Source of the DNA: Allochromatium humboldtianum
Lineage (GTDB): Bacteria > Pseudomonadota > Gammaproteobacteria > Chromatiales > Chromatiaceae
Direction of reading: 5' to 3'
DNA: 64,000 bases
Assembly (NCBI RefSeq): GCF_013385175.1
Contig: NZ_JABZEO010000010.1
Location: 1 to 64,000, forward strand
Both the position numbers and the translations under genes were made by a program. Below the pieces are notes generated by a model. That model did not search any database and was not told the DNA's origin. It saw only the letters and a list, made by a program, of their open reading frames with translations. Of the stretch, positions 24,799-33,152 are shown piece after piece. Positions within the stretch are counted from its first letter, which is position 1. Every line of letters starts with the position of its first letter.

Positions 24799-27495
24799 TC
24801 AATGCCCGCCGGCGTGCAGTGCCGGTTGCGGCAGATGATCCCAATCGATGTCCACTTCCTTGTGATTGATCCGGTGCAGGTCGCCGGTGTAGGCCAGCCG
24901 CAGCGTCTGCTCGTAGTCCTTGATGGAGACTTCGACACTGGTCTCGACGTCGCCGTAGTGGTCGCCCGGCTCGGCCTTGTTCACCCGCACCAGGGTGTCG
25001 TACCAACCCTGAGAGCCGCCGATGGGGTCCACCGAGAGTCGGATGATGGGATTGGGATGCACGCCCTTGTCGTCCCACCAGACGTTGTGGGTGATGTCCG
25101 GATCGCCGCCCTGCGCCCACTCTTCAGCGGCTTCTTTCTGCTTGAGCTGCGACAGACGCCCGTAGGCTGAGTGGCCGCAGGCGGTGGAGACGGCGACGAC
25201 ATCGGGATGGATGCCCTCGGTGATATGAGCGCGGGTGACGATGTGACCGACATCCGAGGTCACGCGGATCAGATCGCCGTCGGCGATGCCGCGCGCGGCG
25301 GCGGTCTTGGGATTGATCCAGACCGGATTCTTGTGATACAGCTCGGCCAGGTACTTGATTGAGGCCGTGCGGCTTTGGGTGTGGACGTTGACCTTGAAGG
25401 TGGTCAGCACCAGCTCGTCGGAGCGCTTGTCGCGCGAAGGCAACCGCTTGTAGACCGGCAGCGGGTTGAAGCCATAGTCCTTGAAGCTCTGCTTGTAGAG
25501 CTCGATGCGGCGCGAGGGGGTGCCGAAGCCGACATAGCTCTGATCCCCGATACGCACGCCGATCGCCTTGCCGTCCTTGCGGATGGTGCCATCCTCGCCG
25601 ACCTCCGCCCCCTCCAGATCGGCGGCGGGCACCGGCTTTTTGTAGAGTCCGTACTCCGGCTCGACCTCGTTGCCGTTCTTGTCGACGAGCTTGGCGGTGG
25701 TCTTGTCGACCTGGCCGTAAATGGGCCAAACGCCCTTGCGCTTCATCAGATCCCAGCCGCCCTCGTCCTTGAGTCCGGGGATGGCGTCGAAGTGGGCGCG
25801 CATCCAATCCTCGACGCTGTTGAAGGCGAAATATTGCTGGATCCCGAGCGACCCATCCGGGTCGACCTTCTTGATCACATCGATCAGGGTCTGGCGGAAC
25901 TCCTGGGTGCCGCCTAAGGGCTTGACCACCGGCTGGCGGATGGACAGACAGGGATAGAGTCCGCTCGGCATGGACTCGGGATCGTGGCGTTCCAGATAGG
26001 TGACGTCGGGGATGATGAGATCGGCCAGCTCCGTGGTCTCGGACATATAGGGGCTGAAGGAGACCACGAACGGCAGCAGCGCCTCGTCCTTGAACAGATG
26101 CGCCCAAACGTGGCTGGACGGATAGGTGTAGACCGGGTTGTCGTAGAGATGCATCCACACCGACACCTTGGCCTCGCCTTTCATGATCATGTAGGGCACA
26201 TGGGTCGAGACGTGGTGCGAGGCCAGCGGATAGAGCGGCGGCGCGGCCAGCAGGCTCGCCGTCTTGCCCTTGGGCGGCTCGGGCTGGGGCTGAGGCCAGT
26301 CCATGCCGCGCGGCAGACAGTAACCGCCCTTCTTCTCGACATTGCCGGTGATGACATTGAGCATGTGGATGGCGGCCTCCTGATAGGCGCCATAGACATG
26401 CTTGGCCGGGCCGCGATAGGAGAAGGTGGTGGCCGGCTTGGTGGTGGCGAACTCGCGGGCGATGCGGCGGATGTCGCGGGCCGGGACGGTCGACTCCTGC
26501 TCGGCGAACTCCGGCGTGTAGGGCTTCAGATGCGCGATGAGCTGCTCGGCCGTGACATTGGTCCAGTCGCGGATGAAGGCGGCATCGTAGAGCCCCTCGT
26601 TCATGATCACATGCGCCATGGCCAGCGCGATGACCCCATCGGTGCCCGGATAGGGAAAGTACGCCTCGTCGGCAAAGCCCGAGGTGTTCGACAGGCGCAC
26701 ATCGAAGGAGACCAGCTTGGCCTTGTTGCCCACCACGCCGTCGACCAGGCGCTGGGCGTTGGGGTTCATGAAGTAGGCCGTCTCCAGCACATTGGAGCCG
26801 AAGTTGATGATGTACTTGGTGTTGGCCCAGTCACAGGACTCGATGTCCGGTCCCCAGGAGGGTTCCAGCCCGACCTTCTTCGAGGACTCGCAGATGTTGG
26901 TGTGATTGATCATGGTGTTGGAGCCGAGCGCGTGCATAAAACGATGCACGGCCCCGCCGGTGCGGTTGCGGCCCCATTTGAAGACGATCTCATTGAGGAT
27001 GGCCTCGTCGCCCTCGGACTGCGCGCGGTCGATCACTTCACGCAGCTTCTTGGCGAGCAGGCTGGTCGCCTCGTCATAGGAGATACGTTTCCACTTGCCC
27101 TCGCCGCGCTTTCCGGTGCGCAGTAGCGGGGTCATGATGCGGTCGGGGTCGTAGACGTGCAGGAACCCCGAGTTGCCCTTGGCGCACAGCTTGCCACGGG
27201 TGTTGGGGTGGTCCATGTTGCCTTCGAGCTTGACAATGCGGCCGTTCTCGACGAAGGCCACGCCGCCGTCCTCGATGTTGCAGGCCAGACAGGTATAGGG
27301 CACGGACTGGCGCTGGGCGCCGGTGACGGCAGAGATGTCGTCGCCCCCCAGTTCCTGCTCCATGGCCATCAGCCGGCGGCTGCCGAGTGACAGGGTACCG
27401 GCGGCGGCACCCACGGCGGCGCCGAGCTTGATGAAGTCGCGGCGGCTCAGGCGCCCGATATCGCCCTCGGTGTTTCGGGTTGCGAGATCGCTCAT
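24799..27495 (-). CDS. Tat-exported molybdopterin oxidoreductase, catalytic subunit (CISM family)
   Basis: An 898-residue DMSO-reductase-superfamily protein. The Tat signal is SRRDFIKLGAAVGAAAG (residues 18-34). The FeS motif has only three Cys (69, 72 and 104, as CLAC...LCAKG); the usual third Cys is Asn/Ile/Glu-Asp sequence. Cys202 in NICESSKK is the likely Mo ligand, as in polysulfide and thiosulfate reductase relatives. A C-terminal molybdopterin dinucleotide domain is present. With FeS and NrfD-like subunits upstream it forms a periplasm-facing quinone-linked complex. The substrate is unknown: a sulfur oxyanion, an arsenic or selenium oxyanion, or a PadB-like organic substrate are all possible. 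It does not look like SoeA, which lacks a Tat signal. Confidence 0.88.
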   Translation of the reverse strand: MSDLATRNTEGDIGRLSRRDFIKLGAAVGAAAGTLSLGSRRLMAMEQELGGDDISAVTGAQRQSVPYTCLACNIEDGGVAFVENGRIVKLEGNMDHPNTRGKLCAKGNSGFLHVYDPDRIMTPLLRTGKRGEGKWKRISYDEATSLLAKKLREVIDRAQSEGDEAILNEIVFKWGRNRTGGAVHRFMHALGSNTMINHTNICESSKKVGLEPSWGPDIESCDWANTKYIINFGSNVLETAYFMNPNAQRLVDGVVGNKAKLVSFDVRLSNTSGFADEAYFPYPGTDGVIALAMAHVIMNEGLYDAAFIRDWTNVTAEQLIAHLKPYTPEFAEQESTVPARDIRRIAREFATTKPATTFSYRGPAKHVYGAYQEAAIHMLNVITGNVEKKGGYCLPRGMDWPQPQPEPPKGKTASLLAAPPLYPLASHHVSTHVPYMIMKGEAKVSVWMHLYDNPVYTYPSSHVWAHLFKDEALLPFVVSFSPYMSETTELADLIIPDVTYLERHDPESMPSGLYPCLSIRQPVVKPLGGTQEFRQTLIDVIKKVDPDGSLGIQQYFAFNSVEDWMRAHFDAIPGLKDEGGWDLMKRKGVWPIYGQVDKTTAKLVDKNGNEVEPEYGLYKKPVPAADLEGAEVGEDGTIRKDGKAIGVRIGDQSYVGFGTPSRRIELYKQSFKDYGFNPLPVYKRLPSRDKRSDELVLTTFKVNVHTQSRTASIKYLAELYHKNPVWINPKTAAARGIADGDLIRVTSDVGHIVTRAHITEGIHPDVVAVSTACGHSAYGRLSQLKQKEAAEEWAQGGDPDITHNVWWDDKGVHPNPIIRLSVDPIGGSQGWYDTLVRVNKAEPGDHYGDVETSVEVSIKDYEQTLRLAYTGDLHRINHKEVDIDWDHLPQPALHAGGH

Positions 27496-27513
27496 GATGT
27501 CGAGACTCCGGGA

Positions 27514-28401
27514 TCAGTAATAGATCTGAGTGAGCTGACCGGCGTAGATCAGCACGCTACGAAAGAAAAAGGCGCCGACCGCCGCCAGCACGGCGGCCAG
27601 GGTCAGCACCCAGGCACTCTTCCAGTAATGGGTGACGATCATCAGCAGGAAGGGCGCCAGGATGCCGAGTCCAAAGGTCATCACCCAGAACTGCACCCAG
27701 AAGCGCTCATTGATCAGTGTCCAGGCCTGTTGCAGCTCCTCGCTGCCGTAGAGCAGCGTCACCAGCTCGCCGAGGAACAGCGCCAGGGTGGTTCCCAGCG
27801 CCACATAGAGAAACCAGTGCAGGAACTCGAAGGTGCGGTCATCGAACTGACCGCGCGCGAGCTGAATGACGCTGACCAGGGCGGTGCCCGAGCTGACCGA
27901 GAGGATGACGAACAGCACCGGAATGGTGGGGTTGCTCCAGAGCTCGCGGGTCTGGTGCACCATCAGATCCAGACCTGTATAGAGCGGCATGGAGAGACTC
28001 AGCAGCATGCCGAGGATGCCGATCGGCTTGAGCAGCTGGGGCCGGTTGAACCAGAGGGCGGCCAGAAAACCGACGATGCACAGCCCGAACAACGGCAGGA
28101 AGAGTGCGCCCCAGGACAGCGGTGAAGTCCAATGGAAATGCAGGATCGGATAGAGGAAGCGCTCCGGTGCCCCCAGATCGACGATCAGCAGCGGACCGGA
28201 GATCAGCAGCAGCAACAGCGCCGCCAGCATGCCGGTTTTCTGGAAGGGCTCCATGGAGCGCGCGATGCCGCCGAAGACATTGCCGAAGACCGCCGGCGCC
28301 GCCGCGTAGACATAGGTCATGGCCGCCGTGCCGATGAGGAAGAAGTAGACCGTGATCTCCCAACCCCAGGGGGCGATGTTGAATTCAGAGTACTCGAACA
28401 T
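27514..28401 (-). CDS. NrfD/PsrC-like membrane anchor subunit
   Basis: A 295-residue integral membrane protein with about eight helices, of the NrfD/PsrC family that exchanges electrons with quinones. Recognisable parts are an N-terminal WGWEITVYFFLIGTAAMTY helix and DLGAPERFLYPILHFHWTSPLSW, the family's loop with acidic residue and His near the quinone site. The ATG at 28401 follows AGGGGG. It sits between the FeS and catalytic subunit genes, with gaps of 13 and 18 nt, completing a three-subunit complex. Confidence 0.9.
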   Translation of the reverse strand: MFEYSEFNIAPWGWEITVYFFLIGTAAMTYVYAAAPAVFGNVFGGIARSMEPFQKTGMLAALLLLLISGPLLIVDLGAPERFLYPILHFHWTSPLSWGALFLPLFGLCIVGFLAALWFNRPQLLKPIGILGMLLSLSMPLYTGLDLMVHQTRELWSNPTIPVLFVILSVSSGTALVSVIQLARGQFDDRTFEFLHWFLYVALGTTLALFLGELVTLLYGSEELQQAWTLINERFWVQFWVMTFGLGILAPFLLMIVTHYWKSAWVLTLAAVLAAVGAFFFRSVLIYAGQLTQIYY

Positions 28402-28414
28402 GGCTGTATCCCCC

Positions 28415-29137
28415 TCAGAGCACGCCGGAGAAGAACTGGGTGCCACGGTTGTGGCGGTAGAAGGCCTCCGCGTCGGCGCGGGCCGCGTGTGACACCGGCC
28501 GGCTCAGAACCTGCTCGGTGTGGACGCGGTCGGGCTTGATGTAATAGACCTGCGGGGCGGTGCCCTTCTCGGGCTTGAGTGTGACCACGCTGTGGCGCGC
28601 GACCAGGCGCGCAACCTCGCTGTTGGGGTCGTTTAGATCGCCGAAGATGCGCGAGCGCCCGAGACAGGTCTGCACGCAGGCCGGCACCAGATCGGCGGCC
28701 ACCCGGTGATGACAGAAGGTGCACTTGTCGATCACCCCGCCGATCTTCACCCGGTCGCGGTTCTTCGGCAGCACATGCCGGGCGTTGTAGGGACAGGCCG
28801 CGATGCAGGTGCGGCAGGAGATGCAGCGCTCGTAGCGCTGGAGCACGAAGCCTTCTTCATGCTTATAGGTCGCCTCGGTCGGACAGTTGCGCACGCACGG
28901 CGGGTTGTCGCAGTGATTGCACAACCGCGGCATGAAGTGGCGCTTGGTGTTGGGATAGCTCCCGGTGTCCTTGACCTTGACGATGGTGCGCCACACCCCG
29001 AGCGGCACGTCGTACTCGGCCTTGTCCGCGCAGACGCAGGCCATGCAGCCGATGCAGCGGCGCAGGTCGATGACCATCGCCCAGCGCTTCTTGCCCGGCA
29101 CCCCGAGCGATGGTTGGGCTTGTAACCCGACTGGCAT
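28415..29137 (-). CDS. Four-cluster ferredoxin subunit (DmsB/PsrB type)
   Basis: A 240-residue electron-transfer subunit with four Cys groups: CIGCMACVCADK, CNHCDNPPCVRNCP, CISCRTCIAACP and CTFCHHR...CVQTCLG. The first group is unusual. The fourth ligand position of CxxCxxCxxxC is Asp, with a Cys two residues earlier instead. No signal peptide is present, so export would be by hitch-hiking with the Tat-bearing catalytic subunit. It is the first gene of the operon, with ribosome site GGAGGAGGGGAG before the ATG. It links the molybdenum site to the NrfD-like quinone subunit. Confidence 0.92.
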   Translation of the reverse strand: MPVGLQAQPSLGVPGKKRWAMVIDLRRCIGCMACVCADKAEYDVPLGVWRTIVKVKDTGSYPNTKRHFMPRLCNHCDNPPCVRNCPTEATYKHEEGFVLQRYERCISCRTCIAACPYNARHVLPKNRDRVKIGGVIDKCTFCHHRVAADLVPACVQTCLGRSRIFGDLNDPNSEVARLVARHSVVTLKPEKGTAPQVYYIKPDRVHTEQVLSRPVSHAARADAEAFYRHNRGTQFFSGVL

Positions 29138-29218
29138 GATGTCTCCCCTCCTCCGGTGAGCCCCATGAGGGGCCGATGAACCGGGCCGTCATGGCGACCC
29201 TCTTGTTCGGATCGCATA

Positions 29219-29234
29219 AGCAGGGTGCATACCT
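29219..29234 (-). promoter_or_regulatory. Candidate sigma-54 (-24/-12) promoter
   Basis: On the minus strand AGGTATGCACCCTGCT has the invariant GG and GC with exactly 10 bases between them. Agreement with TGGCACR-N4-TTGCW is partial, with four mismatches outside the invariant pairs. It would place the transcript start near 29208, about 70 bases before the first ATG, and about 100-210 bases downstream of the palindromes, a normal enhancer distance. Confidence 0.45.
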
Positions 29235-29331
29235 GACTATTTCAATACGAAGAACAGGGGATTGATTGGATTGACAATTATCAATGCGAGCGGGATGGCG
29301 TTGGGAGGCGATCCGGGCGTCCGGCACGGCA

Positions 29332-29353
29332 GGCGTTACAAGAACGTAACGCC
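29332..29353. promoter_or_regulatory. Palindromic activator site 1
   Basis: GGCGTTAC-AAGAAC-GTAACGCC is a perfect 8-bp inverted repeat. It shares its core GTTAC-N6-GTAAC and 6-base spacer with site 2. It is a likely dimer site for the sigma-54 regulator encoded at the operon's end. Confidence 0.65.
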
Positions 29354-29422
29354 AGAATCGGGCAAATATGCCTATTTGTCTTGCAATTCAAAAACTTGAA
29401 TTCGAGGTAACACATCCGGCCA

Positions 29423-29444
29423 AACGTTACCCAAGCGTAACGCC
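29423..29444. promoter_or_regulatory. Palindromic activator site 2
   Basis: AACGTTAC-CCAAGC-GTAACGCC. The inner CGTTAC/GTAACG is perfect and the right arm is identical to that of site 1. It lies 91 bp from site 1. A half-site GGTAAC lies at 29406-29411. Confidence 0.65.
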
Positions 29445-29531
29445 TCAACCTCGCTCAAGCCGGATGCGAGCAACCGGCCTTGGCGGTGCGCCGCCCAAGT
29501 GTCGGCGCGCTCGATTCCGCCCAGGCCCGGT

Positions 29532-31580
29532 TCACAGAGCTTCAAGCCTCGGCACTCTGTGCGGCGCGGTCAGCGCGGCCTGCGAACTCCCCAACCGGAA
29601 CTGTCCCACCACCGTCTCCAGTTCCCCGGCCTGCTGCTCCAGACTCTCGGCAGCCGCCGCCGACTGTTCGACCAGCGCCGCGTTCTGCTGGGTGATGGCG
29701 TCCAGCCCGGCGATCGCCCGCGCTACTTCCTCGACGTCAGCGTTCTGCGTACCGCTGACTTGGGCGATCTCGCCGACCAGTCCGCTGACGCGCTGGAAGC
29801 TTGTGACCACCTCCTCCATCGCCGCCCCGGCCTGCCGGACCAACTGCTCACCGCCGCCGATCTGCTCAACCGACTCGGCGATCAGGGTCTTGATCTCGCG
29901 CGCGGCCGTGGCGCTGCGCTGGGCGAGCGCGCGCACCTCGGCGGCAACCACGGCGAAGCCCTTGCCCTGCTCACCGGCCCGCGCGGCTTCGACGGCGGCA
30001 TTGAGCGCCAGGATGTTGGTCTGGAAGGCGATCCCGTCGATGACCTCGGTGATGTCGGCGATACGGCTCGATCCGGACTGGATCTCGCCCATAGTGGCAA
30101 CAGTGCGCCGGACCAGCTCACCACAACGCTGCGCGGCGGCATTGGCGCCCTGGCTGAGCGTCTGGCACTGACGGGCGTTGTCGGCCGTCTGGCGCACGGT
30201 TCCGTTCAGCTCGTCCATGCGCGCGGCGATCTGCTCCAGACTGCCGGCCTGCTGCTCGGTGCGCCGCGAGAGATCGAGATTGCCGACCGAGAGTTCGCGC
30301 GCAGCGGCATGAATCGACAGCGTGGACTCCTGGATGCGTTGCACTACCTCGTGCGTGGCCTCCAGCGTGGCATGGGTATCGTCGCGCAGCCGACCGAAGA
30401 CGCCGCCATGATCGGTCGTGATGCGCTGGGTCAGATCACGCTCGGCCATCGCCTGGAGCACGCGCGCCACGTCTTCGAGTCCGGCCGAGACCAGCCCGGA
30501 AAGCTGATTGAGTCCTTCGGCGATCTGGAGGAAGACACCCTGCTTGCCCTGAGTCTGGAGCCGCTGCTCGAACCGACCCTGGGCGGCGGCCTCGACCACG
30601 GCGCGGATCTCCTCGACGGTTTCGCGCAGGGTCTCGACCGTGGTGTTGACGCCGCGCTGGGTCTCGCCAAAGATGCCCGGATACTCGCCCTCGATACGCT
30701 GGCTCAGATCGCCCTGGGCCAGCGCCGCCGTCACCCGCATCACGTCGTGCAGCCCGGCGCGGGTGATGCCGGTCATCTGGTTGATCAGCTCGGCGAGTTC
30801 GCGCGCCACGCCCTGCAATTGGTCGCTGTCGAGACGTTCGTCGAAGCGACCTTGCGTGGCCTGGCCGACGATATCCTTGATCCCGGTCAGCAGGAGACGC
30901 AGGGCCTCGCGCATGGTCTGGAGCGCGCGCAGCAGATCGGCGATCTCGTCGTTGCCGCTGACCTGGATGGTCCCGGACAGATCGCCGGCCGCGATCGCCT
31001 CGGCCACCTGGGCGGCACGACCGATGGGCCGCGCGACCGTGCGCACCACCAGCATCGCCAGCCCCACCAGGATGATGATGATGGCGACCAGGACCACGCC
31101 CTGCACCACCCAGGCCAGTGCGGCCATGTGGTCGCGTTCCTGCTCAGCCGCGCCCAGGCGCTGGGCGATGGTGACGTCGATGCGCCGCTCCTGTTCGCGC
31201 AGTTGATCGAGCCGGCGCGCGCCCTCCTCGGTGCGGTTCTCCAGATAGACCGAGTTGATGGCGACCATGGCGGCGAAATAGTCCTGGAAGGGCGCGCGCA
31301 GATCGGCGCCCGTGGCGCCCAGGTCGCCGATCAGGCCATCGGTGCGGCGCGCGACCTGCGCGATCTCGATCGCCAGCGATTCCTGCCGGGTCAGTATGCC
31401 GGTCTGTACCCGCGCGGCGATCTCACGCACCGCCGAGCCGATACCGAGCAGCGCGCGCTCATGCGCGGCCACCGACTGGCGTTGCAGATCGAAGACGAAC
31501 AGGACCGACAGCAGGGCCAGTACCAGTCCGCCCAGCAATCCATAGGGGGCGATGATCTTGGTGGTCAATGTCAGGCGCAT
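29532..31580 (-). CDS. Methyl-accepting chemotaxis protein
   Basis: A 682-residue chemoreceptor. An N-terminal helix (about 10-30), a periplasmic helical sensor of about 130 residues and a second helix (about 175-197) are followed by a HAMP domain. HAMP-like repeats continue to about residue 420. The signalling domain contains the highly conserved hairpin tip (AFQTNILALNAAVEAARAGE). No C-terminal NWETF-like pentapeptide is seen. It lies 11 nt downstream of the PstS-like gene on the same strand, so the binding protein may feed it ligand. Confidence 0.93.
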   Translation of the reverse strand: MRLTLTTKIIAPYGLLGGLVLALLSVLFVFDLQRQSVAAHERALLGIGSAVREIAARVQTGILTRQESLAIEIAQVARRTDGLIGDLGATGADLRAPFQDYFAAMVAINSVYLENRTEEGARRLDQLREQERRIDVTIAQRLGAAEQERDHMAALAWVVQGVVLVAIIIILVGLAMLVVRTVARPIGRAAQVAEAIAAGDLSGTIQVSGNDEIADLLRALQTMREALRLLLTGIKDIVGQATQGRFDERLDSDQLQGVARELAELINQMTGITRAGLHDVMRVTAALAQGDLSQRIEGEYPGIFGETQRGVNTTVETLRETVEEIRAVVEAAAQGRFEQRLQTQGKQGVFLQIAEGLNQLSGLVSAGLEDVARVLQAMAERDLTQRITTDHGGVFGRLRDDTHATLEATHEVVQRIQESTLSIHAAARELSVGNLDLSRRTEQQAGSLEQIAARMDELNGTVRQTADNARQCQTLSQGANAAAQRCGELVRRTVATMGEIQSGSSRIADITEVIDGIAFQTNILALNAAVEAARAGEQGKGFAVVAAEVRALAQRSATAAREIKTLIAESVEQIGGGEQLVRQAGAAMEEVVTSFQRVSGLVGEIAQVSGTQNADVEEVARAIAGLDAITQQNAALVEQSAAAAESLEQQAGELETVVGQFRLGSSQAALTAPHRVPRLEAL

Positions 31581-31591
31581 CCAGATTCCCC

Positions 31592-32431
31592 CTAGCGGTC
31601 GACGCTCAAAAAGCCGAGTGATTTCACCACGTCCTGTCCGCGCGGACTCAGGGCCAGCGCCAGGAAGGCCGAGACGCTCGGCGTCGGTTCGCGGTAGACG
31701 AGATTGAGCGGGCGCACGATCGGATAGCGCCCGTCGGCGATGGCGGCGTTGGACGGCTCCACGCCGTCGAGCACCAATACCTTGACCGGCAGGCCGGCCT
31801 CAGCCATCGCGTGCGCGGTGCCGACCGAGACATAACCGATAGCGCCGGGCAGACCGCCGACCAGGGTCAGGGCCTCCAGGTTCGAGCCGATGACATAGGC
31901 TTTTTGACTGATGCGCGGGGTGTCGCTCGGTGGGCGATCCGGGCTTTGCAGTCCGGTGAAGTGCTCGAAGAGTTCCAGGGTGCTGCGTCCGACTTCCTTG
32001 CTCACCCTCACCACGGCCAGGTCCGGGCCGCCGAGTGCGCGCCAGTTGTCGATCCGGCCGCTATAGAGTTCGACGAGCTGGGACTTGGTGATCCGGTCGA
32101 GCGGATTGTCGCGGTTGACGATGATCGCCAGGGCATCGAGACCGATGGTGGTGTGGCGCAGTTCGGTCCGTTCCTCGGACTTGAGATCGCGCGAGACCAT
32201 GCCGATCTGGCTCGCCCCGCTGAGGGCGTTCTTGACTCCGGCGCCGCTGCCGCCGCCGGCCAGTTGCACAGGCTCTCCGGTCTGTTCGGTAAAGACGGAA
32301 ACCAGTCGCTCGACCACGGGCTGGACCGTGCTTGAGCCCGAGATGTCCAGGGCCGCCAGGCCCGGACTGGTCAGGCTCAGCACGAGCGCACCGCCGGTCA
32401 GGTACAGGGGAAATCGCTTGAAGAGGGGCAT
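31592..32431 (-). CDS. PstS-like phosphate-type binding protein
   Basis: A 279-residue periplasmic binding protein of the PstS family with signal peptide (YLTGGALVLSLTSPGLA). Family anion-site motifs are visible: ISGSSTVQPV near the mature start, GGGSGAGVKNALSG, and the EVGRSTLELFEHFTG region. No pstCAB permease genes follow; a chemoreceptor gene does. A sensory rather than transport role is therefore inferred. Such proteins bind phosphate and sometimes arsenate-like oxyanions, which may matter given the arsenic island in this window. Confidence 0.87.
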   Translation of the reverse strand: MPLFKRFPLYLTGGALVLSLTSPGLAALDISGSSTVQPVVERLVSVFTEQTGEPVQLAGGGSGAGVKNALSGASQIGMVSRDLKSEERTELRHTTIGLDALAIIVNRDNPLDRITKSQLVELYSGRIDNWRALGGPDLAVVRVSKEVGRSTLELFEHFTGLQSPDRPPSDTPRISQKAYVIGSNLEALTLVGGLPGAIGYVSVGTAHAMAEAGLPVKVLVLDGVEPSNAAIADGRYPIVRPLNLVYREPTPSVSAFLALALSPRGQDVVKSLGFLSVDR

Positions 32432-32501
32432 GTTGTTATTGTGTGCTCATTTGGTGGTCGGACGGTTGGGCTTGGCCGCGCCCAAAACCCCAACAATAAT
32501 C

Positions 32502-32524
32502 GGGTTGGCGTTGTCGGCCAACCC
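32502..32524. promoter_or_regulatory. 8-bp inverted repeat in a divergent promoter region
   Basis: GGGTTGGC-N7-GCCAACCC lies between the divergent PstS-like and sigma-factor genes. It could be an operator or a transcript hairpin; no further support is visible. Confidence 0.4.
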
Positions 32525-32574
32525 TGGATTATAAGTCGCTCCAAGCACGCACTCTCGGACAACCAGATTCCAAC

Positions 32575-33120
32575 ATGCACCACACGCCCCCCTGTCTTCT
32601 GAACGCTTGGTCGAGTCATGCGCCCGAGCTGAAACGCTACCTCGATCATCGTCTGGGCGATGCCGATGAAGCGGCGGATCTGCTCCAGGACGCTTTCATC
32701 AAGGCGCTGCGCCAGGGCCGGGGATTCTGCGCGGTCCGCAATCCGCGCGCCTGGCTGTTCCAGGTCGCACGCAACACCCTGACCGACCGTCTGCGCGCGC
32801 AACGCGAACACCTCCCGCTCAGCGAGGATCTCCCCGCGCCGGCCGACACGCCCCCGTCGCCGTTGGATCGACTCGCGGAATGTCTGCCGCGCGTGCTCGC
32901 CGAGCTGTCCGAGGCCGATCGGCTGGCGTTGACGCTCTGCGACATCGAGGGCCAACCCCAGCAGGTACTCGCCGACCGACTGGGCCTGTCGCTGCCTGGC
33001 GCCAAGTCGCGCCTCCAGCGTGCCCGGACGCGCTTGCAGCGGCGGCTGGTCGAAGCCTGTCAGGTCCGTTTCGACGAACAGGGTCGCGTCTGCTGTTTCA
33101 CGCCACGCGATACCGAGTGA
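32575..33120 (+). CDS. ECF-family RNA polymerase sigma factor (SigZ-like)
   Basis: A 181-residue ECF sigma factor. Region 2 is present (LKRYLDHRLGDADEAADLLQ, then FIKALRQGRGF, then NPRAWLFQVARNTLTDRLR). Region 4 has DRLALTLCDIEGQPQQVLAD and an HTH (LGLSLPGAKSRLQRARTRL). The Cys-containing tail (CQVRFDEQGRVCCFTPR) is typical of SigZ-like factors and may be a metal or redox switch. No anti-sigma gene is adjacent. moaA follows after 32 nt and could be a target or simply co-transcribed. Confidence 0.87.
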   Translation: MHHTPPCLLNAWSSHAPELKRYLDHRLGDADEAADLLQDAFIKALRQGRGFCAVRNPRAWLFQVARNTLTDRLRAQREHLPLSEDLPAPADTPPSPLDRLAECLPRVLAELSEADRLALTLCDIEGQPQQVLADRLGLSLPGAKSRLQRARTRLQRRLVEACQVRFDEQGRVCCFTPRDTE

Positions 33121-33152
33121 CAGTCAAAATCATAAGAAGAGGACACCCGAGG

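Larger units (their letters stand above)
29138..29531 (-). promoter_or_regulatory. Promoter region of the molybdoenzyme operon
   Basis: A 394-base gap without genes, more AT-rich than its surroundings near 29230-29280 and 29360-29400. It holds two palindromic GTTAC-N6-GTAAC boxes and a candidate sigma-54 promoter, listed separately. The preceding gene (chemoreceptor) reads in the same direction and ends at 29532. Confidence 0.7.

Noticed and set aside
24799-29137. Assignment of the molybdoenzyme as the sulfite-oxidising SoeABC of purple sulfur bacteria
   Set aside because: The catalytic subunit has a clear Tat signal, and its N-terminal Cys motif differs from the cytoplasmic SoeA type as I know it.
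12919-29137. Assignment as an arx arsenite-oxidation operon
   Set aside because: The sensor trio is similar and ars genes are in the window, but the N-terminal Cys motif does not look like ArxA/ArrA and the accessory genes do not fit. Kept only as a hypothesis.
29320-29340. A plus-strand GGCAC...TTACA element as a sigma-54 promoter
   Set aside because: The spacing between the GG and the second element is too long, and no plus-strand gene starts just downstream.
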